From assembly GCA_948144175.1 (NCBI GenBank), contig CANXME010000053.1, positions 1-64,000 of the forward strand: a stretch of DNA of 64,000 nt, in the 5' to 3' direction. Below the pieces are notes generated by a model. It did not search any database. It saw only the letters and a list, made by a program, of their open reading frames with translations, and was not told the origin of the DNA. Position 1 is the first letter of the stretch; each line of letters begins with the position of its first letter. Shown in pieces: positions 56,960-64,000 of the stretch. The translations under genes and the position numbers were made by a program. This stretch comes from Closterium sp. NIES-65. Its lineage: Eukaryota > Streptophyta > Zygnematophyceae > Desmidiales > Closteriaceae.

Positions 56960-59900
56960 ATGGCGGGCAACACCTCGGCGGTAGCTGGTGAATCTTCAGC
57001 CCAAGATCGTAGCGGCAGCCATGATTCTGGTGTTTCTGCGCCAAGGGGAGCGCGAACAAGCCAGGGCTCGCTGATCAAGGAGGTGCTGAAAAACTTCACC
57101 GTCGAGAAGTTCAATGGTGAGGGCTATGATGATTGGGCCTGGAAAATGCAACTTTATTTCCGTCAAATCGGATTGCTGAAACTAATGATTGGGGAGGAGC
57201 CTAGACCGAGTGACCCCGCCCTTCAGGAAGATTGGGACGAGCGCGCCTCGGCTGGCTACTACTTGATGTCGCAGAGTTTGGAGCTGAACCAGCGTCACCA
57301 CGTCATGCACCTGCTGCCGGAGGTTGAGTGCGGTCCGAAGGCGTGGACGGTGTTGAAGGAGCTGCACGCCCCGACCTCCGTTGTTGCAACATTGATGCTG
57401 GAGAGGGAGCTGTCCGCGTTGCGCCTGAGCGAGCGAGAGCCAGTGCAACCTGTCCTGGACAAATTGCGCGACCTCTACGCGAAGTTGGCGATCGCGGGAA
57501 TCACCTACCCAGAGCAGACCAAGTGCCTGAAGATGCTCTCGCTGCTGCCGGAATCGTGGCTTCAATTCACGAGCGGATTGAGCCTGCCGCAGAACCAGAG
57601 CTCGTGGACACTCGAGTGGGTGCGGACAAAGATTCTAGAGGAGGACTTCCGTCGCCGTCAACTGAGGGGTGGAGACGACGGCAGCAGCGGCTACGGGATG
57701 CAAGGGAGCCGACGTGGCAGAGGACGTGGCTTCGGTGGTGCTGGACGCGGTGCAAAGAAAGACGACGACTCCAACGACCAACAAGGAGGTACCGGTTGGG
57801 GTCGCGGTGCGAAATCTGGACGTGGGGGCAAGTCGGGTGCTGGTGGCAAAATGAAAGGGAGTTGCTGGTATTGTGAGAAGGAAGGGCACCCCTGGTTTTT
57901 GTGCTATAAGAAACCCGATGGATGGACCCCCCAGAATCGTCACCAGGATGGCGGCGCGCGGAGGAACCAGAAAAACGGCGCCAACATGGTCGCTGATTCG
58001 TCCGACAACAACCCGAAGGGCAACGGCGGTGCGGAGAAGAAGAAGGAGCGCACCGCGGGCCAATTCTTCCATATGGGAGACAAGGGGGAGCAAGGAGACG
58101 CATCTGCTAAGGCTGGAGCAGAGCTGCACCCCCTGGACTATTGGGTGTTGGACACAGGCGCTGCTTGGACAATGACGCCGCGCAAGGACCTGCTGGACGA
58201 CGTACGCGCTGCACCGATTAATGAGGTGTGCTCTGCCTCTGGACACATGTTGAAGGTGGCTGGTGCGGGACGAGCTGCATTTAAGGGAGCGGATGGCAAG
58301 CCGGTGGTACTGCACGACGTTCTCCTCGTCCCCGACCTGAAGGCCAACCTCATCTCCCTCCGTAAGCTTGGCAAGGCTGGGGTGAACACCAACACGGATG
58401 GGGCTCGCACTTATAAGGGGAAGCTGGGCAATCGGGTGCTTTGGGATCTGCACGAGAGCAAGGACGTGTACAGATCTATGTGGCAGCTGCCGGCGCTGGC
58501 GTGGCACGGTGGGGGGCAGGCTGGAGAGGGGTCTGCATCCCAGGGGGAGTGCAACGCCGTTGGAGGGGTTGGTGTGAAAGTGTCGGCCAGATCTGGGGAG
58601 ACAGATTGGGCAACTGCACACCGACGTTTGGGGCATGTGGCAATGCCTTTGCTGAAGCAGCTGGAGAAGGATGGAGCCGTTAAGGGCTTAAAGCTGAACG
58701 GACAACCACCCGATGATAACTGTGAAATTTGCCTCCTTTCAAAGTTCACCCGTTTCCCCTTCCATAGTGTGGCTGGCAGGAGCAAAAAGCCGTTGGAGCT
58801 GGTCCACATGGACTTGGTGGGGCCGCTGCCGGTGCAAGGGCACAAGGGGGAGCGGTACTTCCTAACCATAGTGGATGACTGGAGCAGGCTAATGTGGGCG
58901 TATCCGCTGAAGCAGAAAGATCACGCCGCCTCCACGATTCGGGACGATTGGCTGCCGTTCGTGGAGAAGCAAGCGGAGTGTGTGGTGAAGCGGATTAGGA
59001 CAGATCGGGGTGGTGAGTTCCTTGGAGCTGAGATGACGGCCTGGCTCAAGAAGCAGGGCATCCAGAGGGAGCTGACCACGGCTTACACCCCACAGTCCAA
59101 CGGTGTAGCAGAACGGGCGAACCGGACAATTCTGGAGACAGCTAGGGCGCTGCTCATAGAATCTGGGCTGGGCAACTTGATGTGGCCCCATGCTGTTCGG
59201 CACGCTACCGTCGCTAGGAACAGGGTACTCACAAAGGTTGCGGATGACTCGTGGGTGCCGTTGGAGAGGTGGCTTGGGAGGAAGCCGCCGGTGGACATGC
59301 TGAGGGTGTTCGGTTGCATGGCAGTCGCCCACGTTCCCAAGACCTACCGCAGTAAGTTGGGGGCGAGTGCAATCTGGTGTGTACATTTGGGGCTGGCTGC
59401 TGAAAGCAAGGGATGGCTGCTGTGGGAGCCTTCCAAGGGTGTGTTGTTTGACAGCAGGGATGTGAAGTTTGTTGAGGGCATGATGTATGGGAGCTGGGAG
59501 AAACAGCCGGAGGCCAGGGTGTCCCAGCAGATGAAGCAGATTACCATGCAGCTGGACCTGACTCCTAGTGTGTGGGAGGAGGGAGAGGAGGCAGCTGCAG
59601 AGGGTGGTGATAAAGAGAAGGTGCAGGAGGCACCTGCTGGTGGAGGTGATGGTGTGGAGATTAGCGGTAGCACTAGTGGAGCTGCTGGATCCGAGGGAGG
59701 AGAGCAGCAGCAGGGGAAAACTAAGAAGCCGAAGGGTGTCGTTATGAAGGGATGGGAGACACCCGTCTCCAGGCCAGGACGTACCCGTATGGCTACTAAG
59801 AAGCTGACTGCAGGAGCTGATGTAGCGGAGCAGCAGCTTGGGACCGAGGAGGCATTGCTGATTCTACCGCATGGCTATGACCCGGATGAGGAGGATCAAC

Positions 59901-61540
59901 CTGCGTACTGTTTTCTTGCCCCTGCACCAGAGGAACCAGCTAGCATGGAGGAGGCATTAGCTGGACCAGATAGGGACAAATGGCTAGCTTCCAGGGATGC
60001 TGAGTACCAGAGCCTGCTGGAGAATGGGACTTGGGAACTAGTGGTGCTGCCTGAGGGAAAGAAAGCGGTACAATGCAAGTGGGTGCTAAGGATCAAGACT
60101 GACGACAAGGGGCAGGTCACCATCTACAAGAGTAGGTTGGTGGCTAAGGGGTTTATGCAGAAGGAGAAGCGGGACTTCAATGAGATCTTTGCTCCCACTG
60201 CCAAACCCCCTACCCTTCGTGTCTTGTTGGCAGATGCAGCCGTTGGTGGGAAGTTCATTATCCAGATGGATATATCAACGGCATTCCTCAATGGGATTTT
60301 AGAGGAGGAGGTGTTCATGACGCAGCCACCTGGGTATGAGGATGGTACGGGCAGGGTGTGCAAGCTGAAAAAGTCCATCTACGGCTTGAAGCAGGCGCCA
60401 CGCTGCTGGTACCAGAAGTTGGCAGCTGTTTTAGAGGAGATGGGATTCAGGACCAGCAGCTGTGATGAGAGCCTCTTTCTCAAGGGGGAGGGGGAGAAGC
60501 TGGTGCTGTTTCTGGTCTATGTGGACGACATTCTTCTCTTTAGCAGCAGCATGAAGGAGATCCAGAAGGTGCAGCAGCAGCTGATGGAGAACTTCAAGTG
60601 CAAGAACCTTGGGGAGATAAAGTACTACCTCGGGATGCACGTAGAGAGGGATCCAGATCACAGGTGGTTGAAACTGCACCAGGAGAAGTTCATCAAGGAG
60701 CTTGGGGAGAAGTACGGAATTGAGAATGAGCGCAAGGTTGCAACTCCCCTGCCAGCAGAATTCAAGCTTGTGAAAGCTGCAGAGGATGAAGGGGTTGAAG
60801 CCGAGGAGCAGCAGCAATTTCAGTCCTTGGTGGGCAGCCTCTTGTATGCAGCAGTTCACACGAGACCCGACATCTCTTTCTCGGTTGGGCAGCTGGCTAG
60901 GGTAGTGCAGAATCCATCAGAGGAGCAGGTGGATGCAGCTGAGCGTGTGGTGAAGTACCTGAACTCTCACCCAAGCATTGGAGTTCAATACTCCGCATCT
61001 GCGCAGGTGAAGCAGAAAGGGGTTGAGGTGCTGAAAGAGAAGGGGGAGAGGCTTGGAGAAGGCAAGCTCTTTCTCACTTGCTTTACCGATGCTACGTGGG
61101 CCTCTGAAAAAGAAGATTCCTCATCTGTGGGAGGATACATCTGCGTAGTAGGGGGAGGACCTGTTAGTTGGAGGTCCAAGAAGCAGACGGAGACAGCACT
61201 CTCTTCCGTAGAATCAGAGTACATGGCGATGTTCCATGGGGTGAAGGAGGTGATTTGGCTGAGGAGGCTATTAGAGGAGATTGGCCAGGAGCAAAAGATT
61301 GCTACGCCGCTGTTTTGTGATAGCAAGGGAGCTCTTGGGATGGCCAGGAACGCTGTGCTTCATGGGCTGAATAAGCACATGCGTATCAAGTGGCACTGGC
61401 TGCGTAAGGAGGTGAAGAGGGGGACGGTGAATCCGATCTACATCAAGACTCACCAGCAGCCAGCAGACTTCCTCACCAAGAGGCTTGCGGATGAGCCTCA
61501 TTGGCGTTGTGTGCGCATGAGTGGAATGAGCATGAACTAG
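56960..61540 (+). CDS. Copia-A gag-pol polyprotein, intact
   Basis: 1526 codons from MAGNTSAVAGESS to GMSMN. Gag residues 1-300 with a Gly/Arg-rich stretch (about 245-295); CCHC knuckle C302, C305, H310, C315; protease D398 in LDTGAAWTM; integrase zinc site H554, H559, C588, C591 and catalytic D618, D682, E718 (D,D-35-E); an acidic Gln/Gly-rich spacer (about 880-980); RT with YGLKQAPRCWY and YVDD at 1187-1190; RNase H from D1377 (FTDATWAS) through CDSKGALG to the THQQPADFLTKRL tail. The order gag-PR-IN-RT-RH defines Ty1/copia. The start is the first ATG after the primer site and is conserved in all copies. Gag and pol share one frame with no shift signal, so their ratio must be set another way. 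Confidence 0.95.
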   Translation: MAGNTSAVAGESSAQDRSGSHDSGVSAPRGARTSQGSLIKEVLKNFTVEKFNGEGYDDWAWKMQLYFRQIGLLKLMIGEEPRPSDPALQEDWDERASAGYYLMSQSLELNQRHHVMHLLPEVECGPKAWTVLKELHAPTSVVATLMLERELSALRLSEREPVQPVLDKLRDLYAKLAIAGITYPEQTKCLKMLSLLPESWLQFTSGLSLPQNQSSWTLEWVRTKILEEDFRRRQLRGGDDGSSGYGMQGSRRGRGRGFGGAGRGAKKDDDSNDQQGGTGWGRGAKSGRGGKSGAGGKMKGSCWYCEKEGHPWFLCYKKPDGWTPQNRHQDGGARRNQKNGANMVADSSDNNPKGNGGAEKKKERTAGQFFHMGDKGEQGDASAKAGAELHPLDYWVLDTGAAWTMTPRKDLLDDVRAAPINEVCSASGHMLKVAGAGRAAFKGADGKPVVLHDVLLVPDLKANLISLRKLGKAGVNTNTDGARTYKGKLGNRVLWDLHESKDVYRSMWQLPALAWHGGGQAGEGSASQGECNAVGGVGVKVSARSGETDWATAHRRLGHVAMPLLKQLEKDGAVKGLKLNGQPPDDNCEICLLSKFTRFPFHSVAGRSKKPLELVHMDLVGPLPVQGHKGERYFLTIVDDWSRLMWAYPLKQKDHAASTIRDDWLPFVEKQAECVVKRIRTDRGGEFLGAEMTAWLKKQGIQRELTTAYTPQSNGVAERANRTILETARALLIESGLGNLMWPHAVRHATVARNRVLTKVADDSWVPLERWLGRKPPVDMLRVFGCMAVAHVPKTYRSKLGASAIWCVHLGLAAESKGWLLWEPSKGVLFDSRDVKFVEGMMYGSWEKQPEARVSQQMKQITMQLDLTPSVWEEGEEAAAEGGDKEKVQEAPAGGGDGVEISGSTSGAAGSEGGEQQQGKTKKPKGVVMKGWETPVSRPGRTRMATKKLTAGADVAEQQLGTEEALLILPHGYDPDEEDQPAYCFLAPAPEEPASMEEALAGPDRDKWLASRDAEYQSLLENGTWELVVLPEGKKAVQCKWVLRIKTDDKGQVTIYKSRLVAKGFMQKEKRDFNEIFAPTAKPPTLRVLLADAAVGGKFIIQMDISTAFLNGILEEEVFMTQPPGYEDGTGRVCKLKKSIYGLKQAPRCWYQKLAAVLEEMGFRTSSCDESLFLKGEGEKLVLFLVYVDDILLFSSSMKEIQKVQQQLMENFKCKNLGEIKYYLGMHVERDPDHRWLKLHQEKFIKELGEKYGIENERKVATPLPAEFKLVKAAEDEGVEAEEQQQFQSLVGSLLYAAVHTRPDISFSVGQLARVVQNPSEEQVDAAERVVKYLNSHPSIGVQYSASAQVKQKGVEVLKEKGERLGEGKLFLTCFTDATWASEKEDSSSVGGYICVVGGGPVSWRSKKQTETALSSVESEYMAMFHGVKEVIWLRRLLEEIGQEQKIATPLFCDSKGALGMARNAVLHGLNKHMRIKWHWLRKEVKRGTVNPIYIKTHQQPADFLTKRLADEPHWRCVRMSGMSMN

Positions 61541-61571
61541 TATGGAATGATGGGGATGCAGCCGGCAGGCT

Positions 61572-61580
61572 GAGGGGGAG
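61572..61580 (+). other. Polypurine tract of A-VIII
   Basis: GAGGGGGAG two bases before the 3' LTR, the plus-strand primer site, conserved in A-I, A-II, A-IV and A-VI. Confidence 0.8.
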
Positions 61581-61582
61581 TG

Positions 61583-62675
61583 TGTTGGGTGCAAATTCAC
61601 ATTGCACGACATCCTGCCGTCTGTTTGTACGAGTATGCGTGTGCGAATGCATTTGCGTGTGAATGGTATGTTTGTGTGTTTGTTTGCTTTCGCAATTTTC
61701 GCTTGAAGCATTTGCAGGTACTCGCAAAATGTGCGCTTCGGCATAACATTGTACGCGCTATGAACAGTACAAGCAGAAAGGACGAGCTCGCAAAGGAACC
61801 CAAGATGGAAGCTTTGCGGTTCAACTTACTTGATTGCGCAGATTCAGTTCTATCCAACTCGAAATTGTACTGTTTTGTTTGGTTGACTATAGTGTAGCAG
61901 GGCAGGCACTATAGGGGTACAATTTAGGTGAAGGTTGGATGTTGTTTGTCTGTATCTGCATGCTACAGGGCCAGGGGAAACCAGCGGAACCAGCATTTGG
62001 CTGGTTGGGCAAAGACAAAACAGGTTCTGTTTTTAGGACCTGAACCTGGTTGTTGTTTTCCCAGGTTGGAAAAACAGAACCAGAGGTTGTTCACCAACCT
62101 ATCACCTGCTATTTTGTCCAGCCATGTTGGTTCTGTTGCTTGGAATTATTTGGGATCATCCCTGGTTGTTCCCAGGTTGATTCCCAAGGTCCTTGCTAGC
62201 TAGAGCTATTTATTCCTTCTCTGTTTGTACCTGAATATAGTGAAATTGATTCAAGCGAATTCCTTCCTTGCTGGAATTTCTTGTCTACGCGGTGCGACGG
62301 CGGAATGCTACCCGAGTCAACGCTAGTACGCTAGCACTCCAACGCTAGGCTAACGCTGTCCGAGCCATAACTTCGTAATGGCAGAACTTTTCGCGAGGCA
62401 ACTTGGCTTATTTTAAAGCTCTTAGAGTGAGCTTCGATATAGGAAATTCTCAGCTTAATCCGATCGACGGTCTGCACGATACGCTGCGCGACGTTCAAGG
62501 TACTCTTGCTGTTTTGACTAAGTCCCTCTTGATTCCTCTCTCTACAAACTCGGACCCGAGGATAGGGGCTGGTCTTGTACCAGGCACCCAAGGACCCTTG
62601 GAGGTGACCCCGAGGAGAGGTTTTAAGTGTGATAAAGTCTTAATAGCTTGAGTTTATTAGGCCCTTACACCAACA
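61583..62675 (+). repeat. Copia-A LTR, 3' LTR of A-VIII
   Basis: 1093 bp, same as the 5' LTR as far as I can read, including private variants shared only by these two (for example CAAAATGTGCGC and GCCATGTTGG). Confidence 0.95.
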
Positions 62676-63229
62676 TGGACAAGCATCTAGAGCGCAATAG
62701 ATGGGAGCGCAGGAGAGGTCATGCGGCACGGGCAGAGCCGAAGACAGAGGACGATGAGACCAAGGAGAGAGAGGCGGAGAGATTCTTGGAACTCCTGGAG
62801 GAGGAGGCGTGGGAGATGAGAAGGAAGGGAGTGCCACAGGAGAAGCGGATGGCAAGGCTGAACGGTCCCTGGGATACCAGGGAGTTATCCGGACCAGGAA
62901 GAGGAAGAGGAAGAATGGTGGGAAGGAGAGCCAGAGATGGACTGGGATTCAGAGGAGGAGGAGGACCCAACTGAGAGATGGATCCCGGACCCAGACGAGG
63001 TCTTCCTAGGACCTAGCAGGGCCTACATGGCAAGGGAAGCAGCGGAAGAAAAAGGGGGACGGGGGCAGGAAGCGGAAGAAGAAGTAAAGGAAGCAGGTGC
63101 GAGGGAGATGGCGGAACCAGCAGCAGCTAGGGAGACAGAAGAAGGCACGGGGAGGATAGAGGAGACGGCACCACCTCCAGCAGCTAAAACACACTGGGAT
63201 ATAGGAGGCGCCATCCAAGGGCAGGCTGC
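62676..63229 (+). pseudogene. Gypsy-F end of methyltransferase and acidic linker
   Basis: Resumes the frame of 55820 with MDKHLERNRWERRRG. A charged region rich in Glu and Arg follows; near 62905 the frame shifts, after which it reads a run of Glu, WWEGEPEMDWDSEEEEDP and a long acidic, Ala-rich stretch (EEKGGRGQEAEEEVKEAG). No domain is recognised. It appears to be a flexible linker between methyltransferase and RT. Repeats of GGAAGAG make this stretch prone to slippage. Confidence 0.75.
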
Positions 63230-64000
63230 AATAAGGCTGGAAGCCGTGCTGCGGCAGCATGCAGCAGCGTTCGCCCACACGATACAGCAGCTAGGCAAGT
63301 GCGTAACTAGCACCATGCATCTACCCCTGACCAGTGAAATCCCAGTGTACCAGCGGTGAAGAAGAATGAGCCCACAGGACATCAGCATCTGCACGGAAAA
63401 AATGTCCAGAGCTGCTAGCAGCAGGCTTGATCAGACGGTCGACATCGGACTATGCGGCAGTCACGGTGGTAGCAGCACTGACAGACCTGACAGGCACCGT
63501 CTTGTCCCGCCGCATGTGTGGAGACTACCGAGGGTTAAACAATGTGACAGCAGCAGACTGATACCCGATGCCGATGGCGGAAGAAATATTCGACCTGCTG
63601 CAGGGAAGCTGGGTCTTCTCGACGCTGGACCTGCGACAGGGCTTTAATCAGATTCCAATAGCTGAGGAGGACAAAAAGTAGACAGCTTTTCACGGACCAG
63701 ACGGAATCTATGAGTGGAACTTTATGCCTTTTGGACTAAGGAACGCGTCAGCGGTGTTCCAGCGGGTAATGGACGCGGTACTAAGAGAGGTAAAGGTGGC
63801 AGCGTGTTACATAGACGATGTTATCATCTTCAGCTCGGATGCAGGGACGTGGAGGCGACGCTGTCGGCAATCGAAGCGGCAGGCCTGACCTGTCACCCCG
63901 GGAAGTACCGCTTTGGGCACAGCAGCGTAGCGTACCTGGGTTTTGAGGTATCGGGGGGAGAGCTCAGCATCCAGAAAGCCAAAACAGAAGTGTTGGACCG
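63230..64000 (+). pseudogene. Gypsy-F reverse transcriptase, cut by window end
   Basis: Ty3-type RT in several frame blocks: LRQHAAAFAHT, TSEIPVYQR, then (after a frameshift near 63405) RRMCGDYRGLNNVTAAD, YPMPMAEEIFDLLQ, WVFSTLDLRQGFNQIPIAEE, TAFHGPDGIYEWNFMPFGLR, the catalytic YIDD at 63808-63819, and HPGKYRFGHSSVAYLGFEV. Stops at 63357 (TGA), 63559 (TGA) and 63679 (TAG), and a further frameshift near 63845. The window ends in the thumb domain. The RT sequence, not the methyltransferase, places the element in Ty3/gypsy. Confidence 0.9.

Larger units (their letters stand above)
55821..62675 (+). mobile_element. Copia-A copy A-VIII, complete and probably young
   Basis: 6855-bp element: 5' LTR (55821-56913), primer site (56917-56928), single gag-pol frame (56960-61540), purine tract (61572-61580) and 3' LTR (61583-62675). 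Perfect target duplication TGGAC (55816-55820, 62676-62680). Both LTRs are 1093 bp and I see no difference between them on reading. Every catalytic residue I could check is present. It is the best candidate for a recently mobile copy here. Confidence 0.95.
52787..64000 (+). mobile_element. Gypsy-F retrotransposon with DNA methyltransferase, split by A-VIII
   Basis: Domains in order: gag (52787-53959), protease (within 53987-54830), C5 DNA methyltransferase (54872-55820, finishing at 62676-62700), acidic linker (to about 63200) and Ty3-type reverse transcriptase (63230 to the window end). From 52787 to 55369 all lie in one frame apart from stops. A-VIII is inserted with a TGGAC duplication and reads across perfectly when removed (STMD joins KHLER). 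RNase H, integrase and the 3' LTR should follow beyond 64000. Confidence 0.9.

Noticed and set aside
61580..62651. Recurrent 82-105-codon frames in every copia-A LTR (such as MKVGCCLSVSACYRARG or MGAWYKTSPYPRVRV)
   Set aside because: They sit wholly within the LTR, change frame or break between copies, overlap on both strands and match no family. They reflect LTR copy number.

Overview
This window is eukaryotic transposable-element DNA, with no bacterial-style operons, no rRNA or tRNA genes, no CRISPR and no convincing host gene. The plant-type Copia and Gypsy elements, the initiator-Met tRNA primer site (TGGTATCAGAGC), the high G+C and the element described below point to a green-lineage organism, probably an alga or early streptophyte. 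The species is my inference only.

One Ty1/copia family (here 'copia-A', LTR about 1.09 kb, TGTTGGGTGC...TTACACCAACA) dominates. Eight copies or large pieces plus several solo or partial LTRs are present, often nested in each other. Left block (1-17321, minus strand): A-II (2133-9916) sits inside A-I (1-14225), which sits inside A-III (14226-17321). A-III also carries a 377-bp TRIM, and itself lies in a decayed copia-B (17322-19134, plus). Then come a copia-B LTR, a LINE RT scrap, and a copia-A LTR beside an inverted LTR remnant and a pol scrap. Middle block: gypsy-D (about 21437-33578, minus) is split by copia-A copy A-IV (23692-31564, duplication ACACC), which itself holds a solo LTR (duplication GTGGT). 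Next come a copia-C (33579-36497, minus), A-VI (36498-41251, minus), a duplicated copia-C/LTR-A segment (41563-42621), a copia-C gag-PR with minisatellites in its leader (42951-45864, plus), and a degenerate A-VII (45865-50735, plus). Right block: gypsy-E gag (minus) with a candidate LTR, then gypsy-F (about 52087 to the window end, plus) split by an intact young copia-A, A-VIII (55821-62675, duplication TGGAC, LTRs alike by eye, one 1526-codon gag-pol).

The most interesting object is gypsy-F. Its polyprotein runs gag (three CCHC knuckles), aspartic protease, a complete C5-cytosine DNA methyltransferase domain (motifs I, IV, VI, VIII and X in unpermuted order), an acidic linker, then Ty3-type reverse transcriptase. 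It is a retrotransposon carrying its own DNA methyltransferase in the pol frame, now broken by about a dozen stops and frameshifts and by the A-VIII insertion at the end of the methyltransferase domain.
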